DNA of 26,291 nucleotides, taken from assembly GCA_045544955.1 (NCBI GenBank), contig JAZPZY010000011.1, positions 1 through 26,291 of the forward strand, given 5' to 3'. Below the pieces are notes generated by a model. That model worked only from the letters and a program-made list of their open reading frames with translations, did not search any database and was not told the DNA's origin. This DNA comes from SIG701 sp045544955 (GTDB taxonomy: Bacteria; Bacillota; Clostridia; Oscillospirales; CAG-272). Every line of letters starts with the position of its first letter. Position 1 is the stretch's first letter. The translations under genes and the position numbers were made by a program. Of the stretch, positions 7,740-17,095 are shown one piece after another.

Positions 7740-8402
7740 CTATTCCAGATTAGATGCAAAAATTTGGGTAAACGCCTTGCAGAATGCACGCATGGCAATT
7801 CCGCGATGGCTGATTTCATTCTTTTCCTGTGCTGACAGCTCCGCAAAGGTGCGGCCGTGGGAAGCCACGTAAAACAGCGGATCGTATCCGAATCCGTCCG
7901 AACCCCGAGGCTGGCGGAGGATCGTACCGCGGCATTCGCCCAGAATAACGAAGGCATCTCTGCCGTCTTTCGTCACAGTGCGGATCTCCTCGGGGATCTG
8001 CACGTCCATTCCGTCGGGAAGCACGCAGGCGATGGCGGAAACAAACGCCCCGCCCCGATTTTCATCCGGCACCGCTTCCATTTCCGAAAGGAGTTTTGCA
8101 TTGTTCTTTCCGTCCGTCGTTCCCTCACCGGCGTACCGCGCGGAGTAGATGCCGGGGGCACCGTGCAAAGCGTCCACCGCAAGACCGGAATCGTCCGCAA
8201 TACCGATATAGCCGAGGGAGGCGGGAACGGACGCTTTGATCAAAGCGTTTTCAGAGAAGGAGTTTCCGTCCTCCACGATATCGTCCTCATAGCCGATATC
8301 GGAAAGGGATAAAACCGCCACGTTTCCGGACGTCAGCGAGGAAAGCAACGTTTCCAGTTCCCGGATTTTCTTTTGATTTCTTGATGCAAGAACGATTTTC
8401 AC
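7740..8402 (-). CDS. rdgB: XTP/dITP diphosphatase (RdgB/HAM1 family)
   Basis: The 220-residue protein removes non-canonical purine triphosphates (dITP, XTP), keeping them out of DNA and RNA. Family motifs are present in order: ASRNQKKIREL at the N-terminus, IADDSGLAVDALHGAPGIYS with the catalytic acidic residues, then SDGFGYDPLFYV and EKNEISHRG near the C-terminus. The start is GTG at 8402, overlapping the ftsY stop as GTGA, with GGGAGG 7 bases upstream inside ftsY. This implies translational coupling to ftsY. Confidence 0.96.
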   Translation of the reverse strand: MKIVLASRNQKKIRELETLLSSLTSGNVAVLSLSDIGYEDDIVEDGNSFSENALIKASVPASLGYIGIADDSGLAVDALHGAPGIYSARYAGEGTTDGKNNAKLLSEMEAVPDENRGGAFVSAIACVLPDGMDVQIPEEIRTVTKDGRDAFVILGECRGTILRQPRGSDGFGYDPLFYVASHGRTFAELSAQEKNEISHRGIAMRAFCKAFTQIFASNLE

Positions 8403-9331
8403 GTCTCGTCCTCCCGCTCATCCTTTTCGTCGAACAAAGCGTCCACAAACATGCCTGCGTCAAAGGGCTGCATATCGTCCATCTGCTCGCCAACACCGAT
8501 AAACTTTACCGGAATGCCCAGCATGTTCTTAATGGAGAATACAGCACCGCCTTTGGCCGTGCCGTCCAGTTTTGTAAGGATCAGGCCGGTGATTTTCGCG
8601 GCGTTCATAAACTCACGTGCCTGCATTACTGCATTCTGCCCAGTCGTGGAATCCAGCACCAGCAGGGTTTCACGGGCAGTATCCGGCAGTTCCCGGGAAA
8701 GTACCCGATCGATCTTGGCAAGCTCGTCCATCAGATTCTTCTTGTTATGGAGACGGCCCGCCGTATCCACGATCAGAACGTCTGCACCCCGCTTTTTAGC
8801 GGCGGCGGCGGCGTCGAACACGACGGCGGCCGGATCGCTTCCCTCACTCTGGCGGATCAGCTCTACACCAGCCCGGTCACACCACACGGCCAGCTGATCG
8901 ATGGCAGCCGCACGGAACGTGTCGGCGGCGGCAACGATTACTTTCTTCCCTTCCGATTTGAGACGGGCGGCAATCTTGCCGATGGAGGTGGTTTTGCCAA
9001 CACCGTTGACGCCGATCACAAGCACAACGGAAGGCACTGTGGTGAGCACAAGCGGCTCCCCTTCACCGATGTGTCCGCGGAGAATGGTCTTGAGAGCGGA
9101 CAGAACGCCGTCGGCATCCGTGATCTTCTCCTCCTTGATATGCTCACGGAGTTCATCAATAATCGCTTCCGTAGTCTCCGCACCCATATCCGCACAGATC
9201 ATGAGCTCTTCCAGTTCCTCCAGAAGATCCTCATCCACCTTGCGGAAGCTTTTTACCACCTCGCTGATCTGCCCGAAGAAGGCGTTCTTCGTTTTAGCGA
9301 GGCCGGTTTTCAGTTTATCAAAAAATCCCAT
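8399..9331 (-). CDS. ftsY: Signal recognition particle receptor FtsY
   Basis: This 310-residue SRP GTPase receives ribosome-SRP complexes at the membrane and hands them to SecYEG. It consists of the N domain (about 1-95) and G domain, with G1 GVNGVGKTT at 107-115, ADTFRAAA at about 136-143, DTAGR at 189-193 and TKLDG at 253-257. Only a short N-terminal lead is present, without the long acidic A domain of E. coli FtsY, as is usual in Firmicutes. GGGAGAG precedes the ATG. It starts 28 bases after smc, the classic smc-ftsY pairing. Confidence 0.98.
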   Translation of the reverse strand: MGFFDKLKTGLAKTKNAFFGQISEVVKSFRKVDEDLLEELEELMICADMGAETTEAIIDELREHIKEEKITDADGVLSALKTILRGHIGEGEPLVLTTVPSVVLVIGVNGVGKTTSIGKIAARLKSEGKKVIVAAADTFRAAAIDQLAVWCDRAGVELIRQSEGSDPAAVVFDAAAAAKKRGADVLIVDTAGRLHNKKNLMDELAKIDRVLSRELPDTARETLLVLDSTTGQNAVMQAREFMNAAKITGLILTKLDGTAKGGAVFSIKNMLGIPVKFIGVGEQMDDMQPFDAGMFVDALFDEKDEREDET

Positions 9332-9359
9332 AACTACTCTCCCGATATGTTCTCACGAA

Positions 9360-12300
9360 TTACAGAGCGTTCTCAAAGTCCTCGTCCGTCATAGAGGAAA
9401 CGTCCAGGGTAAATACTTTCGAAACGCCGTGTCTCGGCATGGTAACACCGTACAGCGTATCGGCAATTTCCATAGTACCTCTGCGGTGCGTGATCATAAT
9501 GATCTGCATCTTTTCGGAATACCGCTTTACGTACTGTGCCACGCGCTGTACGTTCACTTCATCCAGAGCCGCCTCGATCTCGTCGAAAATACAGAAAGGA
9601 GACGGATTCACACGGATCATGGCAAACAGAAGTGCAATCGCAATAACAGACTGCTCACCGCCTGACAGAAGCGACAGATTCTTGATCATCTTTCCGGGCG
9701 GGGCGGCACTGATCTCGATGCCGCTTGTAAGGACGTTTTCCGGATCGGACAGCGACAGATGGGCTTCACCGCCGCCGAACAGTTCCCGGAATACCTCACC
9801 GAAGTTTTCGTTGATCTTATCGAAGGCTTCGATGAACATACGCTTCATCTCGTCTTCGATGGAGCCGATAATACCCAGGAGATCTTCTTTGGCATCATTC
9901 AGATCCGCCATCTGTACGCTGACGAAATCGTACCGTTCCTTCACCTCGGCGTATTCGTCGATGGCCGCTACGTTCACGTGACCCAGATCCTTGATCTGCC
10001 CCTTCAGCTCACTGAGGCGGGCAAACATGGGTGCGCGCGTTCCGTCCTCCACCGGCGGATAGCCAAGCTCGGCCGCGGTGGTCGCAGTCAGCTCGTACTC
10101 ATCCCACAGCCGCTGCGTCATCTTGTCGATTTCGGCGATAAGCTGCTCGTGCTTGTTCTCGTTTTTGGAATTGGCAGTTGCCAGCAGTTCTTTCCGTGCG
10201 GAAATATCCTTCAGCCGGAGACGCAGGTCGTTCAGGCGTTTTTCGTAATCCATGCTGCCAGCCTCAAGAGCGGCACGCTCCGTTTCCAGAACGGCAAGTT
10301 CTCCGTTCAGCGATTCGCTCTCCGCCTTTTTCGTCTGCATTGCCTCCCGAATATCGGAAAGGCTCTGCTTCTGCTGGATTCCGGTCTCTTTTGCCTCAGC
10401 AATATCGGCATGCAGACGCTCAATCGCCGCAGATGTATCCAGAATATCTTTGGCCGCACTCTCCAGATCTTTTTTGATTTCCGCAATGCGGATCAGCTTT
10501 TCGGAGATATCCTCCGAAAGGGCGTCAGCCGTATCGAGAAGTGAACTGCGTTCCACGTCAATGGCAGAACGGGCCGCAGAAATCTCGGAAATGGCAGCCG
10601 TTTCCGCACTGCACGCTTCTTCCAGTTCCTTTTGCTCCGTATCGCCCTGTTTGCCAAGCTCTGAAAGTTTTGCCCAGTCTTCACGGAGCTGTTCCATCAG
10701 ATTCTCAATTACGGAACGTCGTGCGTTCAGCTCGTCCATCTGTGCCTGGTCAGCACGCATCAGCGTACCGATCAGGTTCTGTTTATCTTCCTCCGCATGA
10801 CGAGCGGCGGCAAGAGACGCAATGGTTTCCTGTACCGTCTGCAATTCTTCAGAAGCGGAGGTATGGTTTGTCTCGATCTCTTTCCGTTTTTCGGTCAGAG
10901 AAGCAATCTGAGCAGAACGGGACAGCATGCCGTTGTCCCGACGGACGGAGCCGCCGGTAAAGGAGCCACCGGCGTTGATCTGCTGGCCGTCCAGCGTAAC
11001 GGCACGAACGCGCCACCCCTGCTTTCGAGCCATGGCCGTAGCGTTATCCAACGTATCAAATACGGCAATACGGTTCAACAGCGAGCCGATCACATCCGCA
11101 TAGCGAGCATCCGTATGGACAAGTGTATCCGCAAAGCCCACAAATCCGGGATAGCCGGCAGCGGCTTCCGTATCGCGGCTTCTGGCGTTAGCTTTCACGG
11201 AAGTGAGAGGATAGAAAGTTGCACGGCCAGCACCGGCGTTTTTCAGTGCATAGATCGCCCGTTTTGCAACGTCCTCATCCTCCACAACAATATTCTGCAA
11301 AGCCGCACCCAGTGCCGTTTCCAAGGCTACGCTGTACGACGGATCCACCTGAATCAGATGGGATACGGGGCCGTGCACGCCGGACAGACGTCCGGCCTTC
11401 GACTCATTCATCACGAATCGCACGCTGTTATTATACCCTTCAAACTGCTCCATCATGTTTTTCAGAGCGGCAATCCGGGTATCCAACGCCTGCATCTCCG
11501 CCGCAAGGGCACTGACTTTTTCCGTCAGCTGCTGTGCCGTCCGCCCCGCCTCGTCCATACGCTTGGAGGCCTCATCGCCGGCCTTGCGTGCCGCCTCCAC
11601 CGTATCGCCGTATTCTTTCAGCGACTCGGTAAGATCAGCGGCGGCGGTGTCGATTTCTGCAAGTTCTTTTTCGTATTTTGCGATATCCTCGTTAAGGCCA
11701 GTAGAACGCTCGCTCTGACTGGAAAGCGTATTTTTCAGAACGTTCAAACGCACACGGATCTCCATGAGCATTTCTTCGTGCTTTTTCTGTGCGGCAAGAG
11801 CCTCTGCGAGCGCCGATTCCTTTTCACGGCACTGAGAAAGAATTACCTCCCTCTCCCCCTGCGTTTTCGAAAGGGACGCCTCGGCATCCGCGATATTTGC
11901 GGTAATCTCGTCGTATTTTTTGTGATGTCCGTCCAGCGTTTCGCCCGCATTCTTGAGGCTGATCTCCATCTCCGCCATCCGCTTTTCGGACGCAGTCATT
12001 TCCGCTTCCGTATGGACGGCGTTATTCTCAAGAACGTGGTACTCTTTTTCGGCAGTATGGCCTTTCTCCGTGGTTTCACGGATCTTTTCGTAAAGGCGTG
12101 CCGCCTCCTGCTTATTGTCCTGGGAAGCGTTGAACAGTCTTTCGCTCTGTGCTTCCAGCTGGTTCTCCGTATCCTGTGCCATTTCCAGCTCGTGCCGGGA
12201 GATAGCACAGTCGGCCTTCGTTTTCTCCTCATCCTCCTGGACACGCTTCATATCGTACAGCCACAAAGCGATATCGATTTCCTTCTTCTGCTCGAACAGG

Positions 12301-12956
12301 CCCAGATATTCCCTGGCCTTTTTCGCCTGCCGTTCCAGCGGCCCTACACGGGATTCCAATTCGGAAAGAATATCGGCTACGCGAAGCATATTGGCTTCAG
12401 TTTCGTCCAGCTTTTTCTGGGACTCCTGCTTTTTGAAGCGATATTTGGCAATACCGGCACTCTCGTCAAAGAAGCCTCGTCTGTCTTCGCTTTTTTTGGA
12501 CACGATCTCAGCGATCCTGCCCTGTCCGATGATGGAGTATCCCTCTCTGCCGATACCGGTGTTCATAAACAGTTCGTAAATATCGCGCAGGCGGACCTTC
12601 TTACGGTTGATATAGTATTCACTTTCCCCGGCACGGTAATACCGGCGGGTAACGGTGATCTCATCGTAGGGAGAATCAATGCGCAGCTGCGGATCCGTAT
12701 TATCAAAGGTTACGGAAACCTCCGCAAAGCCCATGGGACGGTAGCCGTCCGCACCAACGAAAATGACGTCCTCCATCTTACTGCCACGGATGTTTTTGCT
12801 GGACAGCTCGCCCAGCACCCATCGCATGGCATCGGTAATATTGGATTTACCGCTTCCGTTGGGACCCACGATGACGGTGCTGCCGGCATCGAACTTGATT
12901 ACGGTTTTTTCGGGGAACGACTTGAATCCGTGCAGTTCCAGCGTCTTCAGTTTCAA
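9360..12956 (-). CDS. smc: Chromosome segregation ATPase SMC
   Basis: The 1198-residue protein has the full SMC layout: Walker A GPNGSGKS at 31-38, a long coiled coil, a hinge at about 515-660 (starts GVHGPVSHLIQ), a second coiled coil, the signature LSGGEQ at about 1097-1102 and Walker B ending CIFDE near 1122-1126. As homodimers with ScpA/ScpB, SMC organises and separates new origins. The start is TTG at 12956: no ATG fits the conserved KLKTLELHGFKSF opening, and GAGGGTGA lies 8-10 bases upstream. It follows the M20 peptidase gene by 73 bases. A weak TTGACG/TAAATG pair occurs there, but I do not consider it proven. The scpA and scpB genes are not in the window. Confidence 0.98.
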   Translation of the reverse strand: MKLKTLELHGFKSFPEKTVIKFDAGSTVIVGPNGSGKSNITDAMRWVLGELSSKNIRGSKMEDVIFVGADGYRPMGFAEVSVTFDNTDPQLRIDSPYDEITVTRRYYRAGESEYYINRKKVRLRDIYELFMNTGIGREGYSIIGQGRIAEIVSKKSEDRRGFFDESAGIAKYRFKKQESQKKLDETEANMLRVADILSELESRVGPLERQAKKAREYLGLFEQKKEIDIALWLYDMKRVQEDEEKTKADCAISRHELEMAQDTENQLEAQSERLFNASQDNKQEAARLYEKIRETTEKGHTAEKEYHVLENNAVHTEAEMTASEKRMAEMEISLKNAGETLDGHHKKYDEITANIADAEASLSKTQGEREVILSQCREKESALAEALAAQKKHEEMLMEIRVRLNVLKNTLSSQSERSTGLNEDIAKYEKELAEIDTAAADLTESLKEYGDTVEAARKAGDEASKRMDEAGRTAQQLTEKVSALAAEMQALDTRIAALKNMMEQFEGYNNSVRFVMNESKAGRLSGVHGPVSHLIQVDPSYSVALETALGAALQNIVVEDEDVAKRAIYALKNAGAGRATFYPLTSVKANARSRDTEAAAGYPGFVGFADTLVHTDARYADVIGSLLNRIAVFDTLDNATAMARKQGWRVRAVTLDGQQINAGGSFTGGSVRRDNGMLSRSAQIASLTEKRKEIETNHTSASEELQTVQETIASLAAARHAEEDKQNLIGTLMRADQAQMDELNARRSVIENLMEQLREDWAKLSELGKQGDTEQKELEEACSAETAAISEISAARSAIDVERSSLLDTADALSEDISEKLIRIAEIKKDLESAAKDILDTSAAIERLHADIAEAKETGIQQKQSLSDIREAMQTKKAESESLNGELAVLETERAALEAGSMDYEKRLNDLRLRLKDISARKELLATANSKNENKHEQLIAEIDKMTQRLWDEYELTATTAAELGYPPVEDGTRAPMFARLSELKGQIKDLGHVNVAAIDEYAEVKERYDFVSVQMADLNDAKEDLLGIIGSIEDEMKRMFIEAFDKINENFGEVFRELFGGGEAHLSLSDPENVLTSGIEISAAPPGKMIKNLSLLSGGEQSVIAIALLFAMIRVNPSPFCIFDEIEAALDEVNVQRVAQYVKRYSEKMQIIMITHRRGTMEIADTLYGVTMPRHGVSKVFTLDVSSMTDEDFENAL

Positions 12957-13029
12957 GACCGGTCACCCTCTTTCTTAATGTTAGTTATCTGCATTTATTC
13001 ACCATGCCTATTTTCGTCAAAATATCCTG

Positions 13030-14178
13030 TCAATAACAAAAGATCACCGATGCGATCCGCTTCGCGGATTCCGCAAGGGAATCCATACGGATGTATTCGT
13101 TCGCGGAATGAATGTGTGCCCCTTCGGTTCCCAAATTATCCACGCAAGGAATGCCATACATGGTAACGTATGCCGCATCAGAACCACCGAGAGCAGATCC
13201 GGCCGTCAGGCAAGGAAGTCCGTTTTCTGCATAAATCGCATTCATCCGTTTCAGCAAGGCCACGTTTTTATCTGTTAAAACCATCCCCGGACGGTCACTC
13301 ATCTTCTGCACCTCACACGTACAGCCGTTTACCGTCACGGTATCCACTATCCTCTGAACGATTTTTCTCGCCGTTTCTTCCTCCTCCAGTGTGGAAAAAC
13401 GGATATCAGCCGTAAACGTGCAGGACTCGGCCACGGTATTTGCCTTCGTACCGCCCTCGATCACACCGCAGTTACACGTAAGACCGTCAGGATCCTTCAT
13501 CTTCTCCAGTTCTATGATCTTATAAGCGGCCTCTGCGATCGCATTGGAGCCATCGGCACACCGGGAGGAATGGACGGCTTTTCCGTGTACGGTAAAACGA
13601 TACCGGAGGATCCCTTTCCGCTTAAGAACAGCAATCGTGCCGGACAGACCTTCCAGATTGAGAAACGCCGCAGAGCCTTTTGCCCTTTCACAGATGTAAT
13701 GGATCGTGCTCTTCTCACTGCCGGCACTTCCCGTTTCCTCATCCGACTGCAGAAGCAGCTGGACGGGCCGGGCACGAAAGCCGCATTGCCACAGGGCATC
13801 CATAGCCATAAAGGCGGCCACGGCTCCGCCCTTGCAGTCCATCACGCCGGGGCCGTACATATTTTCCTCATCACGACGGACGGCGGGAATACCAAACATA
13901 CCTATCGGGTACACCGTATCCATATGTGCAGAAAGCGAAATCGGAGGCGTGTCTGCATCGGGATTCAGCGTTATACAAATCACGTCGCCGGAAATCTTTT
14001 GGGGAAAGACTTCCGTTTTCCAGCCGTTTTCACGTGCTCTTTCCAAAAAGTACGCACCGACGGCATCTACGCCGGCTTTATTATCCGTTGGACTTTCTAT
14101 ATTGCAGACGTCCTCCAAAAAGTCCAAGTACCGTGCCTGGATACTGTCAATTATCGCAAACAACGCTTGACACTTCAT
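13030..14178 (-). CDS. M20-family metallopeptidase (carboxypeptidase G2-like)
   Basis: The 382-residue enzyme shows the dizinc M20 signature in order: SLSAHMDTVYP (His and Asp), YGPGVMDCKGG (bridging Asp), QSDEETGSAGS (catalytic Glu pair), NLEG, the dimerisation-domain VHGKAVHSSR, and a C-terminal GAHIHSANEYI (last zinc His). The family cleaves amino acid or peptide amides, and the carboxypeptidase G2-like branch is the closest by eye. The natural substrate cannot be told from sequence. I chose ATG at 14178, with GAGG about 9 bases upstream, over an upstream in-frame codon at 14211. A promoter inside the preceding radical SAM gene (14266-14294) probably drives it. No signal peptide is visible, so it is likely cytoplasmic. 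Confidence 0.9.
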   Translation of the reverse strand: MKCQALFAIIDSIQARYLDFLEDVCNIESPTDNKAGVDAVGAYFLERARENGWKTEVFPQKISGDVICITLNPDADTPPISLSAHMDTVYPIGMFGIPAVRRDEENMYGPGVMDCKGGAVAAFMAMDALWQCGFRARPVQLLLQSDEETGSAGSEKSTIHYICERAKGSAAFLNLEGLSGTIAVLKRKGILRYRFTVHGKAVHSSRCADGSNAIAEAAYKIIELEKMKDPDGLTCNCGVIEGGTKANTVAESCTFTADIRFSTLEEEETARKIVQRIVDTVTVNGCTCEVQKMSDRPGMVLTDKNVALLKRMNAIYAENGLPCLTAGSALGGSDAAYVTMYGIPCVDNLGTEGAHIHSANEYIRMDSLAESAKRIASVIFCY

Positions 14179-14238
14179 TCGACATTCCTCTACTTTCCAT
14201 AGAACCCACACGGCAAAACAGCCGCATTTTCCCGCATC

Positions 14239-15282
14239 CTATTTGCACAAAACACCTATTCTACTATTATACCCCAAAAGTGCGTCGTTTTCAAGGATTT
14301 TTACATTTTTTATGCCGTAATTCTCGTAAAGACGGCAAAGATTTCGCCTGTTCTGACCGGCAGCCAGAGAAGCACATCCGCGAGGCACTTCCCACACGAT
14401 ACAGGCACCTCGCAGAACGTCTCCCATTTTATTCAGGTGTTCACATACTCTCTTGAATAGGAGGGCACTGCGCGCCAGCTCACCGATAGCCGGATGATTG
14501 GGTCCCGCCAGATAGGAATCGGTATCGTGGAGATTGGACGACTCACAAAGGCCCGCCCGCAAGCAGGGGATACCGGACCGATCAAACACGTCAAGAACGC
14601 CGGCCATTCGATCCACAGCCGCCTCCACGGACAGAGGGGTATATAAGCCCCTCGCCGTCATATCGGCCAGTTCCGTTTTTTGAAATACGACCGTAGGATA
14701 CAGACGGAACGCCTGTGCACCGGCAGATGCGATATACTCTGCGGTGCGTATCTCATCCGCAAAGGACGAACCGGGCAAGCCCACCATCATCTGTCCGACG
14801 AAGGGGATGCCGGCCTCCTTCAACAGCGATACGGCACGCTCCGTGTCCTCTTTTGTGTGTCCACGCCTGCACGCATGCAAAACGGAATCGGAAATACTCT
14901 GTATGCCCAATTCCGCCGCCGTAACCGTATAATCGGAAAGAACGGAAAGCACTTCCCTGTCAATATAATCCGGGCGGGTAGAAAAACGGATGCCGCTCAC
15001 GTCACCGGCACGCACGTATTCCTCCGCCGTATTCAAAAGTCGGATCATAAGCGGACGGTCTATGCCCGTAAACGATCCGCCGAAAAAGGCGATTTCCACC
15101 TCATGTTTATTTGCTGGCAGTGCAGAGAGAACCGTCTCGATCTGACAACGCACGCTTTCTTCCGAAAAACAGGACGTGCCCGAAATCAGCCGCTGATCGC
15201 AGAACACGCACTGATTCGGGCACCCCATATGCACGACAAAAATCGGAATATTCACATGTTTTTCTTTTTTTGCCGCCTGCAT
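14239..15282 (-). CDS. Elp3-like radical SAM protein
   Basis: The 347-residue protein carries the radical SAM cluster motif as CPNQCVFC (Cx3Cx2C) at about residues 20-27. It is followed by EIAFFGGSFTGID, STRPDYID and ELGIQSISDSVL, all typical of the Elp3-type radical SAM core. It lacks the C-terminal GNAT acetyltransferase domain of true Elp3. Proteins of this type are commonly found beside rnc in Clostridia, but their reaction is not established. The start ATG abuts the rnc stop (TGAATG), so it is coupled to rnc. The last part of the gene carries a promoter for the next gene. Confidence 0.88.
   Translation of the reverse strand: MQAAKKEKHVNIPIFVVHMGCPNQCVFCDQRLISGTSCFSEESVRCQIETVLSALPANKHEVEIAFFGGSFTGIDRPLMIRLLNTAEEYVRAGDVSGIRFSTRPDYIDREVLSVLSDYTVTAAELGIQSISDSVLHACRRGHTKEDTERAVSLLKEAGIPFVGQMMVGLPGSSFADEIRTAEYIASAGAQAFRLYPTVVFQKTELADMTARGLYTPLSVEAAVDRMAGVLDVFDRSGIPCLRAGLCESSNLHDTDSYLAGPNHPAIGELARSALLFKRVCEHLNKMGDVLRGACIVWEVPRGCASLAAGQNRRNLCRLYENYGIKNVKILENDALLGYNSRIGVLCK
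14266..14294 (-). promoter_or_regulatory. Internal sigma-A promoter for the M20 peptidase gene
   Basis: TTGAAA (14294-14289), a 17-base spacer and TATAAT (14271-14266) lie on the minus strand within the last codons of the radical SAM gene. They sit about 90 bases upstream of the peptidase start. This would separate M20-smc-ftsY transcription from the rnc unit. Confidence 0.7.
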
Positions 15283-16020
15283 TCAGTTCTTTTCTCCCTC
15301 GCCGAAAAGGACAAGTGCCTGCTTTGCGGCAAGTTGTTCTGCTGCGCGCTTGGAAGAAGCGGTTCCCCGGCCGATCACGTTGCTGTTGAGTCTTGCCTCA
15401 ATCTCAAAGATCTTCTGATGATCCGGTCCGCTTTCGCCTACCAGAACGTATTCCAACACTTCGCCCTCCACCTGCTGCACGATCTGCTGCAGCATGGTTT
15501 TGTAATCGACGAAGGAGGAGGTTTCACGGACAGTATCGATCTCCTTCAAAACGTACGGCAGAAGAAAATCCCGCACCGTATCGATGCTTCCGGAATCGAT
15601 ATACATGGCGGCGAGCATAGCCTCAAAAGCATCCGAGGTGATGGACGCTCTTTCCCGGCCGTGGTTGATGTCTTCCCCGTGTCCCAGATAGAGATAGTCC
15701 CCAAGCTGAATCTGCACGGCGTAGCGGGCAAGCGCTTTTTCGCACACCACGGCCGCACGGATCTTGGTAAGATCCCCTTCCTGATTGGCCACATAGCGGT
15801 TGAACAGATAATCGCTGACGATCAGCGACAGGATGGAATCCCCGAAAAACTCCAGACGCTCGTTACACTCGTGCCGCATTCCCTTTGCCTTCAGCTCGTT
15901 GGCATAGGACGAATGAGTAAGTGCCAGTTTCAGAAGATTCTTATCCCGGAACGTATAGCCGATTTTCTTCTCCAGCTTTTCACACGGACGCGGCAAAGCG
16001 GCCGTATCTTCTTTACGCAT
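15283..16020 (-). CDS. rnc: Ribonuclease III
   Basis: The 245-residue endonuclease cuts double-stranded RNA, including rRNA precursors. The signature CNERLEFFGDSIL and the downstream metal-binding TSDAFEAMLAAMYID are visible, followed by a C-terminal double-stranded RNA-binding domain (from DYKTMLQQIVQ to SSKRAAEQLAAKQAL). I placed the start at ATG 16020 because GAGGAGAAAG lies just upstream; an in-frame extension to 16110 overlaps plsX and has an unlikely arginine-rich sequence. The start overlaps the plsX end by 8 bases. The plsX-rnc-smc-ftsY order of Bacillus is broken here by the radical SAM and M20 genes. Confidence 0.96.
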   Translation of the reverse strand: MRKEDTAALPRPCEKLEKKIGYTFRDKNLLKLALTHSSYANELKAKGMRHECNERLEFFGDSILSLIVSDYLFNRYVANQEGDLTKIRAAVVCEKALARYAVQIQLGDYLYLGHGEDINHGRERASITSDAFEAMLAAMYIDSGSIDTVRDFLLPYVLKEIDTVRETSSFVDYKTMLQQIVQQVEGEVLEYVLVGESGPDHQKIFEIEARLNSNVIGRGTASSKRAAEQLAAKQALVLFGEGEKN

Positions 16021-17062
16021 TCTCTTTCTCCTCTGTTTCGCCTGCACCGTCTGCGGACGGCGTCGTCTTTGCCGCACCAGAAGATGCGATGTAATCGGTG
16101 ATCTCATCAATCACGCCGGTCTGTACGAACGCAATCGCCTGACGGACGGCGTTGCAGATAGCCGCCGCATCCGACGAGCCGTGTGCTTTGATGACCGGCT
16201 TTTTTAGCCCCAGCAGAGGGGCACCGCCGTGCTCGGAGGCATCAAACTGCTTTTTCAGCCCGCGAAGCTGGTCTTTCATCACAAGGAACGACATCTTCGT
16301 CAAGGAATTCTTCGTAAACATACCCTTCAGCGTATGCATAAAGAATTTACCCATGCCTTCCAGCATTTTCAGCGTAATATTCCCGGTAAAACCGTCCGTC
16401 ACCAGCACGTCGCAGGGGGCACTCATGATCTGATTTCCCTCTACGTTTCCGACGAAACGGATCTCCCGGCTCTCACGGAACTGTTTGTGTGTTTGTGCAA
16501 CTATCGGCGTTCCCTTGTGTTCTTCCGCTCCATTATTAAGCAAACCTACACCGGGCGACTCGATAGCAAAGATATTCTTCATGTAGATAGAGCCCATCAC
16601 GGCCCACTGGAGCATATACTCCGGCGTCACGTTGGTATTGGCACCGCAGTCCAGCATCAGCATGGGCTTCGCAACGGGAAGCACGGTGGCGATCGCCGCA
16701 CGCTGTACACCCTTAATGGGGCGGACGATAAGAGACGATCCCGCATGCAGAGCACCGGTATTTCCGGCGGAAACAAAAGCGTCTCCGTCTTCCTTCAGCA
16801 TACGAAGGCCAACCGCCATGGAACTGTTTTTCTTTGCACGGACCACCGAAATCGGGTCGTCTTCCATGGTAATGACCTCATCCGTATGCTCAATGCGGAT
16901 GCCGTCCAGAGACAGATTCTGCTCCTGGGCAACACGGGTGATAATCTCACGGTCGCCCACGAGAACCATCTCCGCATCATACGTCTTTGCAGCCATAGCC
17001 GCACCTTTGATTATCTCCAGCGGTGCTTTGTCACCGCTCATTGCATCCAGAATGATTTTCAT
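16013..17062 (-). CDS. plsX: Phosphate acyltransferase PlsX
   Basis: The 349-residue enzyme converts acyl-ACP to acyl-phosphate for PlsY, the first step of phosphatidic acid synthesis in Gram-positives. Recognisable family segments are the start IILDAMSGDKAP, then SMAVGLRML, FVSAGNTGALHAGSSLIV, MLDCGANTN and DGFTGNITLKMLEG. The C-terminus extends past the usual end by about 20 low-complexity residues (SSGAAKTTPSADGAGE). GGAGG lies 12 bases upstream of the ATG. It overlaps rnc by 8 bases and follows trmFO by 33 bases. No FapR gene or fab genes are next to it. Confidence 0.97.
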   Translation of the reverse strand: MKIILDAMSGDKAPLEIIKGAAMAAKTYDAEMVLVGDREIITRVAQEQNLSLDGIRIEHTDEVITMEDDPISVVRAKKNSSMAVGLRMLKEDGDAFVSAGNTGALHAGSSLIVRPIKGVQRAAIATVLPVAKPMLMLDCGANTNVTPEYMLQWAVMGSIYMKNIFAIESPGVGLLNNGAEEHKGTPIVAQTHKQFRESREIRFVGNVEGNQIMSAPCDVLVTDGFTGNITLKMLEGMGKFFMHTLKGMFTKNSLTKMSFLVMKDQLRGLKKQFDASEHGGAPLLGLKKPVIKAHGSSDAAAICNAVRQAIAFVQTGVIDEITDYIASSGAAKTTPSADGAGETEEKENA

Positions 17063-17095
17063 GGAATTGAGGTTCCTCCTACGCCCAGACGGACG

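Noticed and set aside
12957..13029. Possible smc promoter (TTGACG with TAAATG)
   Set aside because: Both boxes deviate from consensus and the region is short. The sites found elsewhere in this window are far stronger.
10797..13166. Long plus-strand open frame of almost 800 codons opposite smc
   Set aside because: It overlaps smc entirely and the smc-M20 junction. Its His/Arg/Phe-rich composition is typical of an antisense frame.
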